Shown one piece after another: positions 15,242 to 21,765 of a stretch of DNA of 21,765 nucleotides; the stretch's first letter is position 1, and every line of letters starts with the position of its first letter. A program made the position numbers and the translations under genes. This stretch comes from an uncultured Granulicatella sp. (GTDB taxonomy: Bacteria > Bacillota > Bacilli > Lactobacillales > Aerococcaceae). Below the pieces are notes generated by a model. That model saw only the letters and a list, made by a program, of their open reading frames with translations. It was not told the origin of the DNA and ran no database searches. The stretch spans positions 1 to 21,765 of the forward strand of contig CAMYBO010000006.1 of assembly GCA_947254045.1 (NCBI GenBank), written 5' to 3'.

Positions 15242-16201
15242 TTATTTCACCTCGAGTGGTTTCATCCGTTCTCTTAAATAGTCATCCAACCATTCTTGAG
15301 TCGCTGTTTCATGAATCATTGTGCCATCTTCTTGCGGATGTACTCGATAAACTGTTAATGGTTCTTTTTCAGTTGCTACTACAAAAGAGAAATTGGCAAT
15401 ATTTGTTGCTGCTCCCCATTCTCCTTTGTGGTTCATCGCTACAACTGATAAATCTCCTGCACTCCCTCTTCGTCGCACTAATTTTTCTGCCAAATTCTTC
15501 ACAGCTATTTCACACGCTTGTTGAGGATGCATTCCTTGTTCCATTAATCGAACAATTTCATAGGAAATAATTCCCTTCATCAAGTCTTCCCCTAAACCAG
15601 TAGCAGTTGCTCCACCAACTGTGCTATCCACATATAAGCCAGAACCAATAAATGGAGAATCTCCAACACGTCCTCTTTTTTTCATAAACAGTCCGCTTGT
15701 AGAAGTTCCAGCAACCATTTTTCCAGTTGTATCTAAACTAACCATCCCAACCGTATCATGACCTGCATAAGGTGCTAAAGATTCTGTTTGTAAATCTTTA
15801 ACTCGATTATGATAATGAATTTTCGCACGGTCTGTTAACATATTTTTCCGTTCGAAGCCCTGCTTTTGCGCATACGATTGAGCACCAATTCCAACTAATA
15901 CATTATTCACCGATTGCAAGCTTAATTGACGAGCCACTGAAATGGGATTCGCCACATCTTGAATCGCACATACCGCTCCAAAATCAAGAGTTGTTCCATC
16001 CATATAAGCGGCATCTAATTCCACTTCCATCACTTCATTAGGAAGTCCACCATAACCGACTGATTTATAATAGGGAAAATCTTCAACTGCTTTAATCGCT
16101 GATTCAATCGCATCTCCAGAAGATGCTTGTTGTTCTAATGTCTGCACAGCCTCTTGGACTCCTTCTAGCGCCATTCTCCAAGTGGCAATCATTCCCCACA
16201 T
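15242..16201 (-). CDS. N4-(beta-N-acetylglucosaminyl)-L-asparaginase-type Ntn hydrolase
   Basis: The 319 residues belong to the asparaginase 2 family. Family members cleave themselves before a threonine that becomes the nucleophile. Here GHD-TVGMV marks the cleavage, making Thr150 catalytic. GTSTSG (165-170), GRVGDSPFIGSGLY (177-190) and GGATATGLGED (196-206) form the rest of the active site. The GHDT context is that of aspartylglucosaminidases, which split the GlcNAc-Asn bond, although beta-aspartyl peptides are an alternative substrate class. There is no signal peptide, so it acts in the cytoplasm. A longer frame exists, but GGAGG (16209-16213) seven bases before the ATG at 16199-16201 fixes the start, two bases after the M42 stop codon. 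It is the strongest clue to the operon's substrate. Confidence 0.88.
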   Translation of the reverse strand: MWGMIATWRMALEGVQEAVQTLEQQASSGDAIESAIKAVEDFPYYKSVGYGGLPNEVMEVELDAAYMDGTTLDFGAVCAIQDVANPISVARQLSLQSVNNVLVGIGAQSYAQKQGFERKNMLTDRAKIHYHNRVKDLQTESLAPYAGHDTVGMVSLDTTGKMVAGTSTSGLFMKKRGRVGDSPFIGSGLYVDSTVGGATATGLGEDLMKGIISYEIVRLMEQGMHPQQACEIAVKNLAEKLVRRRGSAGDLSVVAMNHKGEWGAATNIANFSFVVATEKEPLTVYRVHPQEDGTMIHETATQEWLDDYLRERMKPLEVK

Positions 16202-16203
16202 AG

Positions 16204-17295
16204 TCACTCCTCCATTCCATATTGATAATTGTGTTCTAGTATTTGATGGTATTTTTCCATCGTTAAATCTTCGCAAATCGCACACATTAATTGGAAAGTT
16301 GCTTCAATATCTCTTAAATGCACAATACTTTGATGCGTATGCATATAACGAATTGGAATTGATAAAGTAGTCGCTAAAATTCCCGTCTCAGACTTATAAA
16401 TATTTCCTGCATCTGTTCCACCCTTTGTAAAACAACCAATTTGATAAGGAATTTGATGTTTCTTACAAAGATTTTCTAAATAAATAAGTAACCCTCGATT
16501 CGTTACCGTCATATTATCAATAGCTGTAAGAGAGACGCCTTTTCCAAGTTTCGTATGATTTTGATTAGCTGGAGTATCTCCTGCTAATGTTGTATCAACC
16601 GCAACAGCCACTAATGGTTTTTCTTGGAAAGCTGTCGTCCGTGCCCCTCTTAGTCCGACTTCTTCTTGAATCGTTGTGGCTAGTGTCACTCTTTTAGATA
16701 GCTGATGATGCTCTAAAGCTTGCATGAGCCAAATTCCTAAAGAAACACTTACTCGGTTATCGAGCGCTTTTCCAATCATATAGTCCTGATTCAAACCAAT
16801 CGTTTGGCAAGTACTCACTAGACTCACGACATCTCCTACTTCAATGCCCATTTCTTGAATAGACTCACGACTCTCAACACCCAAATCGACAAATAAATCC
16901 TCCATAGCAACCACTTTTTTACGAGCTTCCGGAGAAATTGCATGCGTTTGAGGCCCACCAATAATTCCCGTCCATGTTCGACCATCACTCGTTGTAATCG
17001 TAACTAATTGTTGTAATAACGTATGCGCCCACATATTTCCTACAGGTTGAATCGATACATATCCCATGTCATTAATCGAAGAAACAATGAAGCCCACTTC
17101 GTCCATATGAATCGCAAACATAATGGAAAGGTCACCTTCTCCTAAGGAATATAATCCTGACCCTAATTTATCTTGTTCTTTATCACAAAATGGGAGTTGT
17201 TCTGATACAAATTGCAAAATTGACTCTTCATGTCCTGAGACGCCTACAAGATTACTCAATGTTTTTAATAATTCTATTTGATGATGTTCTAACAT
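16204..17295 (-). CDS. M42-family metallo-aminopeptidase, intact active site
   Basis: The 363-residue protein keeps every M42 residue: metal ligands His63 and Asp65 (AIHMDEVGF), bridging Asp179 (KALDNR), catalytic Glu211 and ligand Glu212 (IQEEVGLRGA), Asp234 (AVDTT) and His319 (RYMHTH). M42 enzymes are self-compartmentalising aminopeptidases, usually dodecamers. Relatives FrvX and SgcX of E. coli are encoded in PTS operons, as here. The longest frame begins with TTG inside the preceding gene. The ATG at 17293-17295, four bases after that gene's stop codon, is preferred; it has only a weak GGTGA site and is probably translated by coupling. It would trim peptides arising from the imported substrate, or act on an amino-sugar conjugate. 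Confidence 0.88.
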   Translation of the reverse strand: MLEHHQIELLKTLSNLVGVSGHEESILQFVSEQLPFCDKEQDKLGSGLYSLGEGDLSIMFAIHMDEVGFIVSSINDMGYVSIQPVGNMWAHTLLQQLVTITTSDGRTWTGIIGGPQTHAISPEARKKVVAMEDLFVDLGVESRESIQEMGIEVGDVVSLVSTCQTIGLNQDYMIGKALDNRVSVSLGIWLMQALEHHQLSKRVTLATTIQEEVGLRGARTTAFQEKPLVAVAVDTTLAGDTPANQNHTKLGKGVSLTAIDNMTVTNRGLLIYLENLCKKHQIPYQIGCFTKGGTDAGNIYKSETGILATTLSIPIRYMHTHQSIVHLRDIEATFQLMCAICEDLTMEKYHQILEHNYQYGMEE

Positions 17296-17299
17296 TGCT

Positions 17300-18280
17300 T
17301 CACCAACTTTCTTGGAAAGCAAGTTGCTGAACTTTTTGGAAGGTTAGATTTTCTAAAAATACTTGAAGCGTATGAATGACAGGTTTCAAATCTTCCTTAT
17401 TTAATAATTGGACAAATTGTCCTTCTTCTTTTAAGGGAATCACCACAACCACCGTTGGTGTTCCTGCTAAAGATTTATGAATAAACGATCCATCCGTCCC
17501 TTTTTCTTGAACATTTGACTTCACTTCGTATCCTAAACTTTGAGCAACTTCTTTAATTTCTTTGACTAACGAAACATTTGGTAATAATGTCTTATCAAAA
17601 TAGCGAATATAAACTGTTTGTTCTGCATAATTTTTCACAGGTGCTACATCTAATACAATCGATACATCTGGCAATATCGTATTTGTAGCAGTAATCGCTC
17701 CTCTATAGCCCACAATTGATTGAGCAATTCCTCCAATGCTAAGTGTATACGGTAGAGAAGGCATTGTTTTCATCAACTGATAAGCAGCATAAACTCCAGC
17801 TCGATTGGAGATATTTTTACTTAAAATCGTTTGTTCTGTTTCAATCACTGGAATTTCTAAGACAAAAGTATCTCCTACTTGGACCCCAAACTCTTCTACT
17901 TCTTGTTGAGACCTAGCTCCTATATGAATCCAATAGTGTTCTTGCTTTTGTAGTACATATCCATAAACTCGTTGATGATGTCGTGTTAACAGACATACTC
18001 GTTGGTGAAGAAAATCTTTTGGTGCAACATCTCCAATGGTTACAAAAGACAATAATCCATTCTCATGAATATCATCAATCATTCCTCCACATTCATCAAT
18101 ATTTGAACTAATCATCACTGTAAAAGGACTATTTTCAACTTGTCTCTCCCCAAAAATCGAACCTAATTTATCTCTTTTCAAGTCTAAATTCAATGTTTGA
18201 TATTCATGAGACAAATATTGATGAACTTCATACTCGTCTCCAGAAACTCCAGGTAGACTACATAAAGTACGTAACTCCAC
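17300..18280 (-). CDS. M42-like protein lacking metal ligands (pseudoenzyme)
   Basis: The 326-residue protein aligns along its length with the M42 peptidase encoded next to it (GVSGDEYEVHQYL near the start, VGYRGA, a late KGTDGSFIHKS), but the active site is gone. The HMDE motif is NIDE (Asn60), LDNR is ISNR (Ser158), the EEVG pair is SIVG (Ser188, Ile189) and the final ligand histidine is glycine. Only Asp211 remains. It is unlikely to hydrolyse peptides with the usual two-metal mechanism. It may co-assemble with or regulate its active neighbour, or bind a ligand. The start is uncertain: I favour GTG at 18278-18280 with AAGGGA upstream; an ATG at 18331 would overlap the previous gene by about 35 bases and has no ribosome binding site. 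Confidence 0.75.
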   Translation of the reverse strand: MELRTLCSLPGVSGDEYEVHQYLSHEYQTLNLDLKRDKLGSIFGERQVENSPFTVMISSNIDECGGMIDDIHENGLLSFVTIGDVAPKDFLHQRVCLLTRHHQRVYGYVLQKQEHYWIHIGARSQQEVEEFGVQVGDTFVLEIPVIETEQTILSKNISNRAGVYAAYQLMKTMPSLPYTLSIGGIAQSIVGYRGAITATNTILPDVSIVLDVAPVKNYAEQTVYIRYFDKTLLPNVSLVKEIKEVAQSLGYEVKSNVQEKGTDGSFIHKSLAGTPTVVVVIPLKEEGQFVQLLNKEDLKPVIHTLQVFLENLTFQKVQQLAFQESW

Positions 18281-18296
18281 TTCACTCGCTTCCCTT

Positions 18297-18800
18297 CTAA
18301 CGATAAATTCGATTCGACTCTTGTTGATCATGCGCAATAATTAGTGCAATGTCTTTCAACGCATCATTTAAACCAACTGCACCTTTTTTAGGCATTCCAA
18401 TCATGGTCGTATGTTCCTTGAATTGTTGAATGATTTCTTCATTTTCTTTCGAACAAGCGACATATGTTTTACAATCCGTTTGATGTTCAATAAAAGAAGC
18501 TACATTTGCTGCCATTTCTGTAAAAGTTTCATCATTAAAGCATGGTCCCGCAAACAATACTTCTGCTTTTGTTTTCAAAATCAAATTATGAATTTTATGA
18601 AGCACTTCTTCCTTATGGTTTTCAAAATAATCTGGGCCACAATACACTGTCGCTAATACTTGTAAATTTTCTTTTAAAAAGTAATCTTTATACATTAAGT
18701 AGGAGCCAATTCCTCCTTTTTCTAACCCAAGAGGAGTATCAGCTCTTTCCTTTCCACCATAACCTGCTTGTATTTGATTCAAAAATAATATCACTCGCAT
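18297..18800 (-). CDS. GrdB-like domain protein (glycine reductase B-related)
   Basis: The 167-residue protein resembles only the N-terminal part of the glycine/sarcosine/betaine reductase B subunit: MRVILFLNQIQAGYGGKERA, then VLATVYCGPDYFENHKEEVL, VLFAGPCFNDETFTEMAANV and TYVACSKENEEII. GrdB is normally about 430 residues and ends with a selenocysteine-containing redox centre; that portion is absent here and the gene ends in TAG, not a recoded TGA. Four cysteines remain, so a redox or thiol role is possible but unproven. The longest frame runs back through the upstream terminator. The ATG at 18798-18800, seven bases after AAGGGAG, is clearly the start. It is the first gene after the internal terminator, 104 bases after the PTS IIC gene. 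Confidence 0.72.
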   Translation of the reverse strand: MRVILFLNQIQAGYGGKERADTPLGLEKGGIGSYLMYKDYFLKENLQVLATVYCGPDYFENHKEEVLHKIHNLILKTKAEVLFAGPCFNDETFTEMAANVASFIEHQTDCKTYVACSKENEEIIQQFKEHTTMIGMPKKGAVGLNDALKDIALIIAHDQQESNRIYR

Positions 18801-18815
18801 ATGCTTTCTCCCTTC

Positions 18816-18867
18816 AAAAAAAGTGGGAATAACGACAGAAATTCTCCCATTTCTGTTGTCTTCCCAC
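18816..18867 (-). terminator. intrinsic terminator or attenuator inside the operon
   Basis: On the minus strand GTGGGAA pairs with TTCCCAC (18861-18867 with 18823-18829). After a short imperfect section an 8-bp inner stem (ACAGAAAT/ATTTCTGT) follows, and the hairpin ends in seven T residues (complement of 18816-18822). It lies in the 104-base gap between the PTS IIC gene and the enzyme genes, and the next ribosome binding site begins two bases after the T-tract. Readthrough must be partial or regulated if the downstream genes have no promoter of their own; I see no good one in the gap. Confidence 0.78.
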
Positions 18868-18904
18868 CTCCGCACGTTCAACTTTTCTACTCGTTTATTA
18901 CTTT

Positions 18905-20260
18905 TTATAAATCATCAAAACTTAAATCATCTAATGACAATTCATCTAATTCATCACTTAATGAGTTAGCAGCTTGATGTTCTTCATGAAGATATTGTTT
19001 ATCAATCACTCTAAAGAATGGATAGTAAATTCCCATTCCAATACTAATTAATACAATTTGGAATAAACCTGCTACAATACTTCCTGTTGATAACCATCCA
19101 GAGAAGAAGAATGGTGTTGTCCAAGGAAGTGCTGCCCCTGTAGTATATGGAATCAATCCAATTAGAGTTGCAATAGTCGCTAAAATTGTATTTACTAATG
19201 GTGTTAAAATAAATGGAATTACGATTAATGGATTTAATACAACTGGTAATCCAAAAATAATCATTTCATTAATCCCAAAAATACCAGGCACAATGGCTAA
19301 ACGTCCTAATTTTTTCATACGTTCTGATTTTCCAAAGAATACCATTAAGAAAACAAGTGACAACGTACTACCGCCACCACCAAAGTTTCCAAAGAAATCT
19401 CCGAATGGACCTGTAAAGATATTAGGAAGCGTTGCTCCTTGTTTAAAGGCTTCTAAGTTTTCCGCTGTTAAAGCTAAATGAATTGGATTAAATACCGTAT
19501 TCGTTACAGCAGGACCATTAATACCAAAGAACCAGAATAAAGTAGATAAGAACTGATAAATTGGTTCAAAAATCAAGCTTTGTCCGAACCCCATTAATGG
19601 CGCTTGTAAGATTTTATAAATAAAGTTATGAGCGTATTGATAATCTGTTGCTGAGAACACTAAAGACACTACAAAGAAGAAGAACATTGCAAATGCACTT
19701 GGAATTAATGCTGCAAAAGATTGAGTTACAGCTGGTGGAACACCGTCAGGCATTTTAATAACCCAGCCTTTATTTTTAATCGTTACAAAAATTTTTACAG
19801 AAATAATAGCTGTTAACATTGCCAAAAACATTCCTGCTGAACCTAAATGCCCTAACGCAAATCCATTGAATGCTTTACCATTGGCTGCATTTACGAAATC
19901 AGCATGAACCTTTGGTGTAATAATAAGGAAACATACAAGAGCAACGGCTCCACCCGCAATTGGATCGCTTTCTAATTGACGAGCATATGCATAACCAATC
20001 CCAACTGCTCCTAATAGCCCTAAAACACTAAATGTTGAATCAATGACCGCATCCATTTTACTTGGCCAACCTTGACCAAAAAATTGAGCTAAGAAATCAA
20101 CATACCCTGGTATTGGAAAGTTCGCAATTACAAGGAAAATAGAAGCCACAATAATTAATGGTGTGGATACTAAGAAACCATCACGAATCGCAATTAAGAC
20201 TTTATTATTGCCTAATTTTTCCGCGGAACTTCCCATTACTTTTTCTAACGAAGCAAACAT
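18905..20260 (-). CDS. PTS lactose/cellobiose-family transporter, EIIC
   Basis: EIIC is the membrane channel that moves the sugar across the membrane, where EIIB phosphorylates it. The 451 residues have about ten hydrophobic segments. The start FASLEKVMGSSAEKLGNNKV and the segment FGINEMIIFGLPVVLNP, which carries the conserved glutamate of the sugar site, are typical of the cellobiose/diacetylchitobiose/lactose branch. The C-terminus is an unusual acidic tail with a repeated pattern (DELDELSLDDLSFDDL). The ATG follows AGGAGG, 11 bases after the EIIB stop. The substrate cannot be fixed from sequence; N,N'-diacetylchitobiose-like or other beta-linked disaccharides are typical of the family, and the downstream GlcNAc-Asn-type hydrolase suggests an amino sugar. 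Confidence 0.92.
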   Translation of the reverse strand: MFASLEKVMGSSAEKLGNNKVLIAIRDGFLVSTPLIIVASIFLVIANFPIPGYVDFLAQFFGQGWPSKMDAVIDSTFSVLGLLGAVGIGYAYARQLESDPIAGGAVALVCFLIITPKVHADFVNAANGKAFNGFALGHLGSAGMFLAMLTAIISVKIFVTIKNKGWVIKMPDGVPPAVTQSFAALIPSAFAMFFFFVVSLVFSATDYQYAHNFIYKILQAPLMGFGQSLIFEPIYQFLSTLFWFFGINGPAVTNTVFNPIHLALTAENLEAFKQGATLPNIFTGPFGDFFGNFGGGGSTLSLVFLMVFFGKSERMKKLGRLAIVPGIFGINEMIIFGLPVVLNPLIVIPFILTPLVNTILATIATLIGLIPYTTGAALPWTTPFFFSGWLSTGSIVAGLFQIVLISIGMGIYYPFFRVIDKQYLHEEHQAANSLSDELDELSLDDLSFDDL

Positions 20261-20271
20261 AACAAATCCTC

Positions 20272-20592
20272 CTATTTTTTATTTTTAATGAGTTGAATCG
20301 CGCGTTTTAAAATACGTTCCCCATTGACATTCCCATAATCTTCCAAATTAATCACTTCTACAGGAATACCAGTAGGCTCATATTTTTCACGAGTAGCATT
20401 AAATTTGAATTTCACTTGAGGTCCTAAAAGAATGACATCCGGATGAAATTCTTGAACTACAGAATCTAGCTGAACATCAGGAAATGCTTTAACTTCTATT
20501 GGCAATTGATGTTGATTCGCAACTTCCTGCATTTTACTTGCCACTAGACTAGTAGACATCCCTGCATTACAAAATAAATACACACGTTTCAT
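20272..20592 (-). CDS. PTS lactose/cellobiose-family EIIB
   Basis: The 106-residue cytoplasmic protein carries the phosphocysteine loop near its start (YLFCNAGMSTSLVASKM, Cys8). Cys8 takes phosphate from EIIA and passes it to the sugar. The fold segments DVILLGPQVKFKF and PVEVINLEDYGNVNGE match the cellobiose-type EIIB family at normal length (about 100-105). The ribosome binding site is a short GGGGG run. It stands 30 bases after the EIIA gene and 11 bases before EIIC, so the three PTS genes are co-transcribed and probably translated together. Confidence 0.94.
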   Translation of the reverse strand: MKRVYLFCNAGMSTSLVASKMQEVANQHQLPIEVKAFPDVQLDSVVQEFHPDVILLGPQVKFKFNATREKYEPTGIPVEVINLEDYGNVNGERILKRAIQLIKNKK

Positions 20593-20622
20593 ACATATAC
20601 CCCCAGTTATTTTGTTATGTTA

Positions 20623-20946
20623 TTAAGCTTTTTCAATTTTATCTAATCGTTGATATAAGGCTAAAACCTCTTCACTTGTTACTTGTAAGATTTCTGTACT
20701 CATCAATTGATCTTCTGAATGTAATAAAAGCAACGACAAAGGTACTTTATTTCCTGAACTATCTTTTTGTAATAATTCAAAATGAATTTCATGTCCTTTT
20801 AATCGTTGCTGTTGACCTTCCTCAATCAAAGATTGAGCTTCTTCAAAATTTCCTTTTTTTGCAGCTACCATCGCTTCCATAAAAGCAGAACGAGCCGCTC
20901 CTAATGCGCTAATCATTCTAAAGCACACTAATTCTATTTCATTCAT
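20623..20946 (-). CDS. PTS lactose/cellobiose-family EIIA
   Basis: The 107-residue cytoplasmic protein is the all-helical EIIA of the lactose/cellobiose family. It receives phosphate from HPr on His76 within LLLHSEDQLM; Asp79 would hold the structural metal of the trimer. The family's usual HAQDHLM reads HSEDQLM here, so the second histidine is glutamine (position 80), as in some relatives. GAARSAFMEAMVAAKKGNFE is the typical first helical hairpin. A very strong GGAGAGGAGG site precedes the ATG. It is the first gene of the operon, after a promoter and cre-like site, which suggests induction together with the downstream enzymes and repression by preferred sugars. Confidence 0.93.
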   Translation of the reverse strand: MNEIELVCFRMISALGAARSAFMEAMVAAKKGNFEEAQSLIEEGQQQRLKGHEIHFELLQKDSSGNKVPLSLLLLHSEDQLMSTEILQVTSEEVLALYQRLDKIEKA

Positions 20947-20994
20947 GATTATTCCTCCTCTCCTAGCCTTTTTAAATGCTTTCTTTCTGAAGTC

Positions 20995-21011
20995 ATTATA
21001 AACCGTTTTCG
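20995..21011 (-). promoter_or_regulatory. operon promoter -10 with cre-like site
   Basis: On the minus strand a perfect TATAAT (20995-21000) lies about 50 bases before the EIIA start. Overlapping it is CGAAAACGGTTTAT (20998-21011), which keeps the core of the CcpA site (TGWAANCGNTNWCA) but differs at the outer bases. No good -35 hexamer is visible, as in promoters that need an activator. Catabolite repression is an inference. Confidence 0.5.
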
Positions 21012-21075
21012 AGAAAAATCCTAGTCCTTTAACTTAAAATCCTTTAATTATTCCATTTTTTCACAAATTGAAAAC

Positions 21076-21118
21076 AAAAAACTCTCAGAACAACAGAGCT
21101 TCCATCATTCTGAGAGTT
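21076..21118 (-). terminator. intrinsic terminator of the membrane protein gene
   Basis: On the minus strand an 11-bp stem (21108-21118 with 21080-21090) with a 17-base loop is followed by five T residues (complement of 21076-21080). It begins four bases after the stop codon and insulates the PTS operon promoter from upstream transcription. Confidence 0.85.
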
Positions 21119-21122
21119 AATT

Positions 21123-21563
21123 TTAACCAATTGTCTTTTCATAAGGAGACTTCACAAATTGAATAGCTTTTAAAATAGCCATAATTGGATTTATCAATAC
21201 TAATGCATATTGCATCATCCCAAACAATCTTATTAATAAAACCATTGGACTAGATAAATGAAGAATCCATCCTAAACTTAATACTTCAACCATATAACGA
21301 TAGGACATAAAAAAGATTGGTGTTAACATAATCGCAAACATCATTTCTCCTAATACAATTAATGGAGAATTTTTCCATGTTTTCCCATTCCATTGTTCTG
21401 CAATCATAATCAATAAAGCCATTAGAAAGACAAATAAGACAACTTCCCCATCTTTCGCTAATAGCGAACTTCCTTGATTCATCGCATATACTGTTATTGC
21501 ACTTGTTAGTACTATCATTCCCATGATAAATTTCCAATAATAAGTACTAAACTTTTTCATCAC
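21123..21563 (-). CDS. four-helix membrane protein, unknown function
   Basis: The 146 residues form about four hydrophobic helices (roughly 10-28, 40-56, 66-92 and 108-135), with short basic ends (MMKKF and KSPYEKTIG). I do not recognise a family. There is no metal, nucleotide or cysteine motif; methionine is unusually frequent. The first of two adjacent ATGs follows AAAGGAG at normal spacing. It is flanked by the tRNA-Gln gene upstream on the same strand and by its own terminator, so it is transcribed alone and is probably unrelated to the PTS operon. A gap of about 100 bases upstream holds no clear promoter hexamers. Confidence 0.65.
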   Translation of the reverse strand: MMKKFSTYYWKFIMGMIVLTSAITVYAMNQGSSLLAKDGEVVLFVFLMALLIMIAEQWNGKTWKNSPLIVLGEMMFAIMLTPIFFMSYRYMVEVLSLGWILHLSSPMVLLIRLFGMMQYALVLINPIMAILKAIQFVKSPYEKTIG

Positions 21564-21663
21564 CTTTGCTCCTTTCTCTAACTCCCACCTTTACGACCAT
21601 CATCATTGACTGCTCACTTTAAATCAAGAGTATCTGAGAAAATTTAATAAAAATTTAGGAAAT

Positions 21664-21686
21664 AAAAAAGACAGCCAAAGCTGTCT
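21664..21686 (-). terminator. intrinsic terminator after tRNA-Gln
   Basis: On the minus strand AGACAGC pairs with GCTGTCT (21680-21686 with 21669-21675) around a four-base loop, followed by a run of T residues (complement of 21664-21669). It starts seven bases after the tRNA 3' end. Confidence 0.88.
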
Positions 21687-21692
21687 ATCCTA

Positions 21693-21764
21693 CTGGGGTA
21701 GCTGGATTCGAACCAACGAATGACGGAGTCAAAGTCCGTTGCCTTACCGCTTGGCTATACCCCA
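21693..21764 (-). tRNA. tRNA-Gln (anticodon UUG)
   Basis: The 72-base minus-strand sequence folds as a tRNA. It has a 7-bp acceptor stem (TGGGGTA/TACCCCA) with discriminator G, a D-arm with AGCGGTAAGGC, an anticodon stem ACGGA/TCCGT around CTTTGAC (anticodon TTG at 21730-21732) and a T-arm with the GTTCGAATC loop. The 3' CCA is not encoded. It lies one base from the end of the window, so other tRNAs may precede it; a terminator follows directly, making it the last gene of its unit. Confidence 0.97.
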
Positions 21765-21765
21765 A

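Noticed and set aside
16202..16285. N-terminal extension of the Ntn hydrolase by 28 residues
   Set aside because: It overlaps the M42 gene and has no ribosome binding site, while GGAGG sits seven bases before the internal ATG at 16199-16201; the extension also lacks family similarity.
18297..18299. Selenocysteine readthrough from the GrdB-like gene into the downstream frame
   Set aside because: The stop is TAG, not TGA, and the following sequence encodes the M42-like protein in another frame with no GrdB similarity.
18801..18881. N-terminal extension of the GrdB-like protein
   Set aside because: The extension is the translated terminator hairpin; the ATG at 18798-18800 has a strong AAGGGAG site and begins the family similarity.
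1..21765. CRISPR arrays, insertion sequences, phage genes or rRNA
   Set aside because: I looked for regularly spaced direct repeats, transposase or integrase motifs and rRNA segments on both strands and saw none.

Overview
The window looks like chromosomal DNA from a low-GC Gram-positive bacterium of the order Lactobacillales. The evidence is AT-rich sequence, strong AAGGAGG-type ribosome binding sites, a CbpA-like CBS/ACT protein, lactose/cellobiose-type PTS genes, a CopY-type cop box and a tRNA without an encoded CCA end. A Carnobacteriaceae or Enterococcaceae member (for example a Granulicatella-like organism) is my guess from protein flavour, not a demonstrated identity. The first 45 bases are not biological: they contain a complete Nextera/Tn5 sequencing adapter, so the left edge is the end of an assembled contig.

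Layout. 90-281 is a small membrane protein, closed by a bidirectional terminator. 340-5580 (minus strand) holds three separately transcribed genes: the copper exporter copA behind a textbook cop box, the Ser/Thr symporter sstT with a second cop-box-like palindrome upstream of its promoter, and a CNNM/CorC-type transporter. 5799-6437 (plus) is a probable c-di-AMP-binding protein, cbpA, followed by an unusually long structured hairpin and an overlooked 35-residue membrane peptide. 6831-10719 (minus) is a LolD/MacB-type ABC exporter (ATPase plus a large FtsX permease with a long coiled coil), divergent from a TetR-family regulator (10842-11390). The regulator is followed by an atypical peptide deformylase and a 5'-truncated TPR gene.

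12452-20946 (minus) is the most interesting region: ten tightly packed genes reading from right to left. A cre-like site and a promoter precede PTS IIA, IIB and IIC. An intrinsic terminator or attenuator follows, then a GrdB-like redox-type domain, a catalytically dead M42 paralogue, an intact M42 metallopeptidase, an aspartylglucosaminidase-type Ntn hydrolase, an M20 dipeptidase-like enzyme, CutC and a TIM-barrel-like protein of unknown function. The combination suggests import of a small amino-sugar or glyco-amino-acid substrate (N-acetylglucosaminyl-asparagine is the obvious candidate), with cytoplasmic release of the amino acid and turnover of associated peptides. The attenuator could make transporter and enzyme levels differ. 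No regulator, glycosidase or sugar-phosphate enzyme is encoded in the cluster, so downstream steps must lie elsewhere.

The right edge holds an unrecognised four-helix membrane protein and a tRNA-Gln(UUG) with its terminator. Several start codons were moved inward from the longest reading frame because clear Shine-Dalgarno sequences point to internal starts.
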